From Pedobacter sp. PAMC26386 (GTDB taxonomy: Bacteria; Bacteroidota; Bacteroidia; Sphingobacteriales; Sphingobacteriaceae), in assembly GCA_014302835.1 (NCBI GenBank), contig CP060294.1, forward strand, positions 3,869,067 through 3,933,066: a stretch of 64,000 nt of DNA, written 5' to 3'. Within the stretch, counting starts at the first letter, position 1. Every line of letters starts with the position of its first letter. The translations under genes were made by a program, and so were the position numbers. This document shows positions 26,053 through 34,031 of this stretch, one piece after another. Below the pieces are notes generated by a model, which saw only the letters and a list, made by a program, of their open reading frames with translations, made no database searches and had not been told where the DNA came from.

Positions 26053-27366
26053 ATGAAAAAATATCTCCTTTTACTCAGCACCGTACCTTTTGTCCTTTCT
26101 TGTACTTCTCAAACAAAAACAGCAAATAAAGAGACAACAGGCACAGATACAACTCAAAGTAACACATTAAACTTACCCGCTCCGGATACTAAAGCTTCAA
26201 AAACTAAATTCAGTAAAGTAATAGGATGGCCGGAAGGAAAAACACCCATTGCACCAGCAGAATTCACCGTGACTAAATTTGCAGGGAATATCAAGAGTCC
26301 TAGAAACATCTACGTTGCTCCTAACGGCGATATTCTGGTTGTACTTTCCAATTCCGAACGCAATACGAAAGAGAAAATAGCCAATGCCCTCAGTGGTAAA
26401 GACAAAGCCGAAGTAAGTGGTTCCAGTGCAAATACAGTACTCTTGTTCAGAGATACAAATAAGGATGGTAAATTTGATCTGCAAACCACATTTTTATCAG
26501 GACTTGATCAGCCTTATGGCGTCTTGATTATTGGAAACTCCTTTTATGTAGCTAATACAGATGGCTTATATGTGTATCCTTATCAAACCGGTGAGACTAA
26601 AATCACCGCAAAAGGTAAGAAAATCGTAGAGCTGCCTGCCGGCGGATATAACAACCATTGGACAAGAAATCTAATTACTAACGCAGACCATTCAAAAATA
26701 TACATTACAGTGGGTTCAGGAAGTAATGCAGGAGAAAATGGCATGGAGCATGAAGTGCGCCGGGCAAATATTCTGGAAGTGAATCCAGACGGAACTGGGG
26801 AGAAAATCTATGCTGCCGGATTAAGAAACCCGGTAGGTGTTGCCTGGGCTCCTGGTACAAATACTTTATGGACCGCAGTAAACGAACGCGATGGCCTTGG
26901 AGACAATCTTGTCCCTGATTATATTACCAGTGTGAAACCAGGAGGTTTTTATGGCTGGCCATATTCTTACTATGGTCAAAATGAAGATCCAAGATTGAAA
27001 GGTCAGCATCCCGAACTGGTTAAATCAGCCCTGATTCCAGACATAGCCGTTGGTTCACACACAGCTTCCCTTGGACTGGCTTTCTACACCGCTCAAAAAT
27101 TCCCTCAGAAATATCTGAATGGGGCTTTCATAGGTCAGCATGGCTCATGGAACAGGTCTGAATTATCAGGTTACAAAGTAGCTTTTATCCCTTTCCAAAA
27201 TGGAAAACCCACAGGAAAACTAGAAGATTTCTTAACAGGATTTATTGCTGATGAGCCTAAAGGTGAAGTTTATGGCCGCCCGGTTGGCGTTGCTGTGGCT
27301 AATGATGGTGCTTTACTGGTTGCAGATGATGTTAGCGGTATTGTATGGAGAGTTGCAGCCAAATAA
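26053..27366 (+). CDS. glucose/sorbosone dehydrogenase-type lipoprotein (putative PQQ enzyme)
   Basis: A 437-residue lipoprotein with lipobox LSCT (Cys17) and the six-bladed propeller of soluble aldose/L-sorbosone dehydrogenases: SPRNIYVAPNGDILVVLSN, NTVLLFRDTNKDGKFDLQTTFLSGLDQPYG, GLRNPVGVAWAPGTNTLWTAVNERD, GGFYGWPYSYYGQNEDP, and AFIGQHGSWNRSELSGYKVAF near the C-terminus. Such enzymes oxidise sugars in the periplasm, usually with PQQ. No base separates it from the next gene, a TonB receptor. Substrate not readable. Confidence 0.86.
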   Translation: MKKYLLLLSTVPFVLSCTSQTKTANKETTGTDTTQSNTLNLPAPDTKASKTKFSKVIGWPEGKTPIAPAEFTVTKFAGNIKSPRNIYVAPNGDILVVLSNSERNTKEKIANALSGKDKAEVSGSSANTVLLFRDTNKDGKFDLQTTFLSGLDQPYGVLIIGNSFYVANTDGLYVYPYQTGETKITAKGKKIVELPAGGYNNHWTRNLITNADHSKIYITVGSGSNAGENGMEHEVRRANILEVNPDGTGEKIYAAGLRNPVGVAWAPGTNTLWTAVNERDGLGDNLVPDYITSVKPGGFYGWPYSYYGQNEDPRLKGQHPELVKSALIPDIAVGSHTASLGLAFYTAQKFPQKYLNGAFIGQHGSWNRSELSGYKVAFIPFQNGKPTGKLEDFLTGFIADEPKGEVYGRPVGVAVANDGALLVADDVSGIVWRVAAK

Positions 27367-29445
27367 ATGAAGCAAATTTTTACGCTCGCATTACTGGCTT
27401 TTACATTGACTGGCTTTTGTCAGGTTAAACCGGATGCAGCAAAAATTAAACAGGATACCACAAAGAAACTGGAAGAGGTCATCATCCGGCCCTACTTCTC
27501 TCTACAGCCCTTGTTCAGAGCAACAGGGGCTGTTGCTGTTTTAGACAAAACCATACTCGACCGGCAACCTAACAGTTCATTAGTCAGTGCTGTAAACACC
27601 GTACCAGGTGTAAGGATGGAAGAGCGTTCACCCGGAAGTTATAGATTATCTATACGTGGGAGTCTGTTACGTTCTCCATTCGGAATCAGAAACGTTAAGA
27701 TCTATTTTGATGAATTTCCGTTAACAGACGCCGGCGGTAACAGTTATCTGAATGCACTTGACTTATCAGGGATCAGCAGCATTCAAATCCTGAAAGGCCC
27801 TCAGAGCAGTATTTATGGAGCAAATTCCGGAGGTGTAGTTCTGATTGCTCCCAATACGGTGGGAAAAGACAGCACCCAAATTGCATTAAATCTTACCGGA
27901 GGCTCTTTTGGTTTATTTCACGAAAATCTGAATTTAGGTAAACAACTGAAAAATTACAGTTTCAGTCTACATCAGTCTTATCAGCGAAGTGATGGCTATC
28001 GTGACCATAGCGCAATGGAGCGCAAATATTTCCAACTCCATCAAAAATGGGATTACTCACCTCAAACGAGCCTGGCAGCCTTGCTATTTTATAGTGATTT
28101 ACATTATGAAACACCAGGTGGATTAACAGCCGATCAATATGAGCAGAACCCACAAGCATCGAGACCAGCAGCAGGCAAGATCAAAAGTCCGGTTGAACAG
28201 CAGGCAGGAATTTACAGCAAAACATTTTATGCCGGAATTACCAATAACTGGCAAATCAATACACAGTTTAAGCATGTACTTTCGGTGTTCACTTCTTATA
28301 CAGATTTCAGAAATCCGTTCCTCACAAATTACGAACACCGGAAGGAATTCACATTTGGAATCCGAACATATGTGGAATACTTTAAAAAACTCGAAGATAT
28401 CACATGGAGATTAAATTTAGGTCTGGAAGCTGCCAAAACACGCTCAAACATCGTTAATACAGATAATAACTACGGAATACCTGGTGCTTTACAGGCATCA
28501 GACAAGCTAAATGCATTAACCGATTTTAGTTATGCACATTTAAATGTGGATATCTTTCCCAAACTGTTAGTTGAATTATCAGTCAGCGGGAACCTATATC
28601 GTTATGGATATGAGAGCCGTGCTCCTATAGCTGTTCCTGAAAAAATCAAGAACTTTGATTTCCAGTTTATGCCAAGAGCTGCACTCTCCTACTTACTCAC
28701 AAACAAGCTATCCGTACGCGCCTCCCTGAGCAGAGGTTACTCACCACCTACCATCGCAGAAATAAGGGCGTCCAACAATTTGATCAATATTGATTTACAG
28801 CCAGAGCGTGGCTGGAATTATGAAACAGGAATCAAATACCAAACAGACGACCGCAGATTCACACTCGACCTGAACGGTTTCTATTATCATTTAAGAAATG
28901 CAATTGTCAGGAGATCAAATGAAGATGGTACCGATTATTTTATTAATGCAGGTGGTACAAAACAATGGGGACTTGAAACCTCCTTTTCTGCCTGGCTGAT
29001 CAAACCAAATACCGCTGCAACAATAAGAGGGCTATCTATTACCAATGCTTATACCTTAAGTCATTTTAAATTTGAACATTACCTGGACCGAACCGTAGAC
29101 TTATCTGGTAAAGACCTGACTGGCGTACCAAAAAATGTAATTGTAACCTCAATAGATTTGCAATTATCAAAAGGATTCTATGTTTTCCTGCAACACAGCT
29201 ACAATCAAAAAATACCGCTCACAGATGCGAATACCGTATATGCCAAAGGTTACCACCTCATTCAGAGTAAAGTTGGATGGAAAGAGCTAAAGATTGCAAA
29301 TACCACTATTCAGGTTTTTGCAGGGGCAGACAATCTGCTGAATCAAAAATATAGTCTTGGTAATGACCTGAATGCTGCCTCAGACAGGTATTTCAATGCA
29401 GCAGCAACCAGAAATTTCTATGGCGGACTAAACATTCATTTCTAA
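27367..29445 (+). CDS. TonB-dependent receptor paired with the sorbosone-type dehydrogenase
   Basis: A 692-residue receptor starting directly at the stop of the previous gene. Signal peptide (MKQIFTLALLAFTLTGFCQV), plug domain (LEEVIIRPYFSLQPLFRATGAVAVL ... VNTVPGVRMEERSPGSYRLSIRGSLLRSPFGIRNVKIYFDEFPLTDAGG, LKGPQSSIYGANSGGVV) and a beta-barrel ending in AATRNFYGGLNIHF. There is no carboxypeptidase-like N-terminal domain. The strict coupling to a PQQ-type enzyme suggests it imports that enzyme's cofactor (PQQ) or product; in E. coli the receptor PqqU performs PQQ uptake. That assignment is inference. Confidence 0.85.
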   Translation: MKQIFTLALLAFTLTGFCQVKPDAAKIKQDTTKKLEEVIIRPYFSLQPLFRATGAVAVLDKTILDRQPNSSLVSAVNTVPGVRMEERSPGSYRLSIRGSLLRSPFGIRNVKIYFDEFPLTDAGGNSYLNALDLSGISSIQILKGPQSSIYGANSGGVVLIAPNTVGKDSTQIALNLTGGSFGLFHENLNLGKQLKNYSFSLHQSYQRSDGYRDHSAMERKYFQLHQKWDYSPQTSLAALLFYSDLHYETPGGLTADQYEQNPQASRPAAGKIKSPVEQQAGIYSKTFYAGITNNWQINTQFKHVLSVFTSYTDFRNPFLTNYEHRKEFTFGIRTYVEYFKKLEDITWRLNLGLEAAKTRSNIVNTDNNYGIPGALQASDKLNALTDFSYAHLNVDIFPKLLVELSVSGNLYRYGYESRAPIAVPEKIKNFDFQFMPRAALSYLLTNKLSVRASLSRGYSPPTIAEIRASNNLINIDLQPERGWNYETGIKYQTDDRRFTLDLNGFYYHLRNAIVRRSNEDGTDYFINAGGTKQWGLETSFSAWLIKPNTAATIRGLSITNAYTLSHFKFEHYLDRTVDLSGKDLTGVPKNVIVTSIDLQLSKGFYVFLQHSYNQKIPLTDANTVYAKGYHLIQSKVGWKELKIANTTIQVFAGADNLLNQKYSLGNDLNAASDRYFNAAATRNFYGGLNIHF

Positions 29446-29449
29446 ATAA

Positions 29450-29485
29450 CTATTCCCTCCGGTTCTATACTGACAGAGGGAATAG
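29450..29485. terminator. hairpin between convergent genes
   Basis: Stem CTATTCCCTC / GAGGGAATAG with a 16-base loop, placed between a TonB receptor (plus) and ssb (minus). No clear T-tract on the plus strand, so terminator function is uncertain. Confidence 0.5.
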
Positions 29486-29491
29486 CTTATG

Positions 29492-29833
29492 CTATAACTC
29501 ATATTTATCAACCACCTCCAGGTTATGAATCACAATTTCAGTTGTATACCGCTGATCCCCATTTTTATCTGTATAAGTCTGCGCACTTAGCTTGCCTTCC
29601 ACCCGTAATGCAGATCCCTTTTTGACGAGGTTCTCTACCAGATCTACTTTCTGATTCCAGAAAATCAGGTTGAACCACTGCGTCTGATCTACCGCTTCCC
29701 CCAGGCTATTTTTATAAAACTCATGTACGCCAAGACTTAACCTCGCCATTTTTTTCCCCGTAGCAAAATTCACAATTATCGGATCTGTGGCCGCATAGCC
29801 TGTTAGACGCACGTTGTTTCTTACACTATCCAT
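29492..29833 (-). CDS. ssb: single-stranded DNA-binding protein
   Basis: A 113-residue OB-fold SSB: VRLTGYAATDPIIVNFATGKKMARLSLGVHEFYK, TQWFNLIFWNQKVDLVENLVKKGSALRVEGKLS, QRYTTEIVIHNLEVV. It lacks the acidic C-terminal tail that recruits partner proteins in E. coli SSB, and ends at DKYEL, so it is probably a secondary, short SSB. The main chromosomal SSB is expected elsewhere. Confidence 0.9.
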   Translation of the reverse strand: MDSVRNNVRLTGYAATDPIIVNFATGKKMARLSLGVHEFYKNSLGEAVDQTQWFNLIFWNQKVDLVENLVKKGSALRVEGKLSAQTYTDKNGDQRYTTEIVIHNLEVVDKYEL

Positions 29834-29978
29834 ATCTTTATTTTCTAATTAAACCATCTCCAAATATCAAAAGAGAATAATTGTTATCCGTTCTTTAAAC
29901 GCTTATAATCGATTAAATGAAGTTAAAAAAGAAAGAATATTTAACCCGAAATCAATCATAACAGATTAATTTGGCCAG

Positions 29979-30380
29979 ATGAAATATTGTCAGGATTGTG
30001 GAGCCATGCTCAGGGGACGCGCGGATAAAAAATTTTGTGATGACCATTGCCGGTGCCATTATAACAATGCCATCAACAAAATTCGTGACTCAGGTTTTAA
30101 GGAAATCAATCGCATTTTGAAGAAAAACACGGATATTCTGGAAAAATTCAGTCAGCAGGGCATCCATCAAACTACACAACGTATACTTTCGGCAACCGGT
30201 TTTAATTTTAGTTTTTCCACACACAGGCTCTATGACAAAAAGGGAGAAACCTGTATTTGTTGCTATAATTATGGTTATATAACCATAAATGAAGAAGAAC
30301 TGACTATCCTGCAAACCACTCATTTACTGTACAATAAACCAAATCAGCAGATTCCATCTCAAATACTGAAATTCGAATGA
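29979..30380 (+). CDS. zinc-ribbon-start protein of unknown function
   Basis: A 133-residue protein whose first 30 residues form a treble-clef or zinc-ribbon-like cysteine set (Cys4/Cys7 in CQDC, then CDDHC), followed by a helical segment and a second pair in CICCYNYGYITINEEEL. No catalytic motif is visible. Such short cysteine-starting proteins are widespread in Bacteroidota and unnamed. It stands beside ssb on the opposite strand, with no evidence of functional linkage. Confidence 0.6.
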   Translation: MKYCQDCGAMLRGRADKKFCDDHCRCHYNNAINKIRDSGFKEINRILKKNTDILEKFSQQGIHQTTQRILSATGFNFSFSTHRLYDKKGETCICCYNYGYITINEEELTILQTTHLLYNKPNQQIPSQILKFE

Positions 30381-30460
30381 CAGGTTATTTCAACGGGAGT
30401 ACCTCAATATCGCTTAGGTTTAGTACTTTGGTCTATCAATCAATTTAGACCTAACCTTTA

Positions 30461-31186
30461 ATGAGTTTTTTAACCGCAGAATGGAGAAAATTGGCTATTG
30501 CTAATTATGCCATCGATCAAGAAATCTTACTCCCGTACCTGCCAGCAGGTACAGAGCTGGACATTTGGAATGACACCTGTTACGTAAGTTTAATAGGTTT
30601 CCTTTTTAAAAACACTAAGCTACTGGGCTTCAGCGTTCCTTTTCATGCAAATTTTGAAGAGGTAAACCTGCGTTTCTACGTGAAATACAAGGAAGGAGAT
30701 ACTGTCAAACGAGGTGTAGTTTTTATTAAAGAAATAGTTCCTAAGTTTGCACTTTCCGTGGTAGCCAATACGGTTTACCATGAACATTACGAAGCTATGC
30801 CAATGACACACCGCTGGTCAGAGACTGAAGATGAAAGAGAGGTAGAATATAGCTGGAGATGTAAAAATGAATGGCAGGTTTTTTCAGTAAAAGCTAATAA
30901 ATCGCTTTCAGAAATCCTTCCGGGGAGCGAAGCAGAATTTATTACCGGGCATTACTGGGGTTACACCAAATGCAGTGAGACCCAAACCAACGAATACGAA
31001 GTAAAACACCCTAAATGGGCACAATATAAAGTAAAAGAGTTTAATATTGCTGTAGATTTCGCACATACTTACGGTGCAGAATTTGACTGTTTAAACCGTC
31101 AGCTACCCGTGTCAGTTATGCTGGCAGAGGGTTCAGATATCTCTGTAGAAGGCAAAAAGGAATTTAGGGCTAAAAACCCTATTTAA
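30461..31186 (+). CDS. DUF2071 (YqjF-like) family protein
   Basis: A 241-residue member of the DUF2071 family: LPYLPAGTELDIWNDTCYVSLIGFLF near the start, then EEVNLRFYVKYKEGDTVKRGVVFIKEIVPKFALSV and YWGYTK. YqjF-type proteins are acetoacetate-decarboxylase-like folds without the catalytic lysine and have no settled function. 6 bases separate it from the next gene, so they are one transcript. Confidence 0.85.
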   Translation: MSFLTAEWRKLAIANYAIDQEILLPYLPAGTELDIWNDTCYVSLIGFLFKNTKLLGFSVPFHANFEEVNLRFYVKYKEGDTVKRGVVFIKEIVPKFALSVVANTVYHEHYEAMPMTHRWSETEDEREVEYSWRCKNEWQVFSVKANKSLSEILPGSEAEFITGHYWGYTKCSETQTNEYEVKHPKWAQYKVKEFNIAVDFAHTYGAEFDCLNRQLPVSVMLAEGSDISVEGKKEFRAKNPI

Positions 31187-31192
31187 ATATTT

Positions 31193-31831
31193 ATGATCAA
31201 TACCACAAATCTTCAATTGTTGCCCGACAACAAAAAACTACAATCAGCCTGCAAAGCTATGGCCGTATTAGATGCCATACTTTGTCAGGATTGGACTTAC
31301 CGTTACTACTCCTATAACAGCCAATGGAGCGAAGGAGAAGAATTCTTTGAAATGCGGAACGGAGAAGGTGACCAGTTACTTACCTTATTCAGGAATGAAG
31401 GTGCCGTAATTAACGGTTATTTTTCCGAAGCTGAACAAGGAGAAAAAGATCAGCTAACCGATCAGCTTCCAGAAGTCTTCCATGAGTTCATTTTCGGAGA
31501 ACCCGTAAATTCCGCAGGGACTACATTTTCTGTTTGGCAATTAGATGGACAGCCATGGAAAACAGGAATTCCTTCTGAAAACGACAATCATTCTGCAGAA
31601 TTGCTTACTCCGCTAGATGGAGAGCCAGCCACCTATGTGCAATGGGCATCTGATTATTTTAAAGGAAGTTACAAAGAAAGTGGTATCCCGCTGGATACAG
31701 TAACCAAAATTTTCAACCAGGAACCACTGACTAAAGAGATGGTTGCATCGCTGGTTGAGGAACTGGAAGATTGGGACCAACTCGTTGAGGATCTGATAGA
31801 AATTTCATATCCGTATCATATAAATCTGTAA
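31193..31831 (+). CDS. acidic cytoplasmic protein of unknown function
   Basis: A 212-residue soluble, acidic protein starting MINTTNLQLLPDNKKLQSAC, with aromatic-rich stretches (DWTYRYYSYNSQWSEGEEFFEMRNGEGDQ, WASDYFKGSYKESG) and a C-terminal LVEELEDWDQLVEDLIEISYPYHINL. No signal peptide or metal motif is seen. I recognise no family, although the pattern resembles SMI1/KNR4-like or other small accessory folds; I do not claim either. It is co-transcribed with the DUF2071 gene. Confidence 0.65.
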   Translation: MINTTNLQLLPDNKKLQSACKAMAVLDAILCQDWTYRYYSYNSQWSEGEEFFEMRNGEGDQLLTLFRNEGAVINGYFSEAEQGEKDQLTDQLPEVFHEFIFGEPVNSAGTTFSVWQLDGQPWKTGIPSENDNHSAELLTPLDGEPATYVQWASDYFKGSYKESGIPLDTVTKIFNQEPLTKEMVASLVEELEDWDQLVEDLIEISYPYHINL

Positions 31832-31840
31832 AATACACAA

Positions 31841-31871
31841 TCGGGTGCAACAATCTTATCTTTGCGCCCGA
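31841..31871. promoter_or_regulatory. inverted repeat overlapping the MFS gene promoter
   Basis: Arms TCGGGTGCAA (31841-31850) and TTGCGCCCGA (31862-31871), one mismatch, 11-base spacer, centre-to-centre 21 bp (two helical turns). The -7 box TATCTTTG (31857-31864) lies across the right arm and the ATG follows at 31873. The arrangement suits a dimeric repressor; an mRNA hairpin is the alternative. Confidence 0.6.
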
Positions 31872-31872
31872 T

Positions 31873-33069
31873 ATGAAATTACTGAAACTGATTACCAATA
31901 CAAAAACAAGTCTGATCACCCTCTGTCTCGGAGGAATTAGTCTTGGAATGACAGAATTCATGATGATGGGGGTATTACCGGATGTCGCTAAAACCCTCAA
32001 AATCAGTATTCCCTCAGCCGGAAATCTAATTTCAATTTATGCATTAGGCGTAATTATCGGCGCACCGATTATGGTCGCGGTCCTCGGAAAGTATCCACCC
32101 AAAAAAGTATTGATTGGATTAATGATTACAGTAGCCAGCGGTAATATATTATTCAGTTTAGCCCCTACCTATGAGCTTTTAATGGTCGCCAGGTTCTTAG
32201 TAGGATTACCACATGGTGCCTTTTTTGGTATCGGCGCCGTAGTTGCCAGCAGGTTAGCTGATCCCGGCAGTGAGGCCAAATCAGTATCAGTCATGTTTGC
32301 CGGTCTAACCATAGCTAATATCATTGGTGTTCCCTTAGGCACATTTATTGGGCATAATATAAACTGGAGAATTTCATTCCTGCTAGTCTCTGTCATTGCA
32401 CTGATTACCGCAGCAAGTATTAAATTATGGTTACCTGTATTACCTTCACAAGCAGAGACCAGGTTCTCAGACAGTCTTAAAGTATTTAAAAAACCAGAAC
32501 TCTGGATTATTATAGGGATTTCCGCCATAGGCACAGGAGGTTTATTCGCATGGATTAGCTACATAGCACCATTAATGACCGAAGTAGCCCATTTTAACAG
32601 TAACATGATTACCCCGATTATGGTCGTAGCAGGTATAGGAATGGCAGTTGGTAATTTTGCGGGTGGTCGTTTAGCAGATAAATTCTCTCCGCTAAAAACA
32701 ACCAGTTATCTATTGCTATCTATGATTATCACCCTGATCCTGGTTGCCTTACTGAGTCACTATAAAATTGCAGCTGTCCTGTTAACCTTCATCACCGGTG
32801 CATTGGCATTCGCAGTAATTGCACCAATGCAAATGCTGATGATCGGCGCAGCAAAAGGAGCAGAAATGTTGGCTTCCTCTTCCATGCAGGCTAGTGCCAA
32901 TACAGGAAATGCTTTAGGTGCATTTTTAGGTGGTATGCCTATTGCAGCCTATGGTTTTACTTCTCCTGAATATGTAGGCGCAGCGTTAGCTTTTGGAGGC
33001 TTTTTACTATGTATCCTATTAACCTCTCTAGTCAGTAACCGGGCGAAAATGAAAACCGTTATTGCTTAA
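31873..33069 (+). CDS. MFS transporter (AraJ/sugar-efflux type)
   Basis: A 398-residue 12-helix major facilitator of the DHA1/AraJ kind: LCLGGISLGMTEFMMMGVLPDVA, then VLGKYPPKKVLIG (motif A region), ARFLVGLPHGAFFGIGAVVASRLADPG, NIIGVPLGTFIGHNINWRISF (motif C area). It probably exports a sugar, arabinose-like compound or drug. Its 4-base tail overlaps the convergent lgt gene. An inverted repeat at the promoter indicates repression by an unlinked regulator. Confidence 0.9.
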   Translation: MKLLKLITNTKTSLITLCLGGISLGMTEFMMMGVLPDVAKTLKISIPSAGNLISIYALGVIIGAPIMVAVLGKYPPKKVLIGLMITVASGNILFSLAPTYELLMVARFLVGLPHGAFFGIGAVVASRLADPGSEAKSVSVMFAGLTIANIIGVPLGTFIGHNINWRISFLLVSVIALITAASIKLWLPVLPSQAETRFSDSLKVFKKPELWIIIGISAIGTGGLFAWISYIAPLMTEVAHFNSNMITPIMVVAGIGMAVGNFAGGRLADKFSPLKTTSYLLLSMIITLILVALLSHYKIAAVLLTFITGALAFAVIAPMQMLMIGAAKGAEMLASSSMQASANTGNALGAFLGGMPIAAYGFTSPEYVGAALAFGGFLLCILLTSLVSNRAKMKTVIA

Positions 33070-33896
33070 ACGGTTTTCATCGGTGTAGTTTCTGGTTCTC
33101 CTCTTTTTAAATACATAATAACCAATCCGGTTAAGATGAAAGGAATACTCAGCAATTGTCCCATATTCAACAGCATTCCTGCCTCAAAAGCAGATTGATC
33201 TTCTTTAATAAATTCAATAGCAATTCTGAAACAAAAGATCAGGAAAATCACCATTCCGAAATAGAACCCAGAAGATCTTGGATATTTTTTCATCATCAGG
33301 TAGACAAAGCCGAAGATCAGTAAATACGCAATAGCCTCGTATAATTGTGCAGGATGGCGTGGAATATTATCGTCTTTCAAAAACACAAAGGCCCAACTTA
33401 CATCCGTTGGTTTACCTATAATCTCTGAATTCATCAGATTTCCCAGCCTGATAAAAGTACCCGCAAGCGGTACGACAAGGGCAACCTGGTCTAACAGGAA
33501 CCACAATTTCACTTTAAACTTCCTGCTAAATACAATCAAACTTAGCATAATACCGATTCCACCGCCATGACTTGCCAGTCCCAGAAAACCAGTTATCTTG
33601 AAATGCGGAGTAAAAGTAACCGGAAGGATAGCCTCCAGTGGATGCTGAGAAAAATAAGCAAAATCATAAAAAAAGACATGACCTAAACGTGCACCAATCA
33701 ACGTACCCAGTACAGCATATATCGTTAAAGAATCCATCAGTTCAACGTCAATCCCATATTTGATAAATTGTTTTTTCACCACGATGTAGCTGGAAACAAA
33801 AGCCAGCAGAAAAAACATAGAATAATACTTTAAAGCAAAGAATCCTAAATCTATTATTGAATCACCCGGATTCCATATAATGGTAGCTATGCTCAT
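33066..33896 (-). CDS. lgt: prolipoprotein diacylglyceryl transferase
   Basis: A 276-residue Lgt with seven expected membrane segments. Conserved HGGGIG (near residue 156), RLGNLMNSEIIGKPTDVSW (the Lgt signature Arg-Asn-Glu) and HPAQLYEAIAYLLIF are all present. It attaches diacylglycerol to lipobox cysteines, serving the many lipoproteins of this window. Promoter with both boxes lies 30-60 bases upstream. Confidence 0.95.
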   Translation of the reverse strand: MSIATIIWNPGDSIIDLGFFALKYYSMFFLLAFVSSYIVVKKQFIKYGIDVELMDSLTIYAVLGTLIGARLGHVFFYDFAYFSQHPLEAILPVTFTPHFKITGFLGLASHGGGIGIMLSLIVFSRKFKVKLWFLLDQVALVVPLAGTFIRLGNLMNSEIIGKPTDVSWAFVFLKDDNIPRHPAQLYEAIAYLLIFGFVYLMMKKYPRSSGFYFGMVIFLIFCFRIAIEFIKEDQSAFEAGMLLNMGQLLSIPFILTGLVIMYLKRGEPETTPMKTV

Positions 33897-33925
33897 ATCT
33901 GCTTAAAAATTTATGTTAACGCCTG

Positions 33926-33955
33926 CAAATATAGATCATATCTACACATATGCAA
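33926..33955 (-). promoter_or_regulatory. lgt promoter
   Basis: Minus strand: TTG -33 (33955-33953), 19-base spacer, TATATTTG -7 box (33933-33926), 30 bases before the lgt start at 33896. Confidence 0.65.
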
Positions 33956-33960
33956 TAACG

Positions 33961-33994
33961 TTGCAGAATTGCAATCAAATTAAGTTTATATTTG
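33961..33994 (+). promoter_or_regulatory. promoter of the 7TM receptor gene
   Basis: TTG at 33961-33963, a 23-base spacer, and TATATTTG at 33987-33994, followed 37 bases later by the ATG at 34032. It is divergent from the lgt promoter and lies next to it. Confidence 0.5.
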
Positions 33995-34031
33995 CGTTCA
34001 TATCAAACGCCATGGGCTATCTTATTCATTT

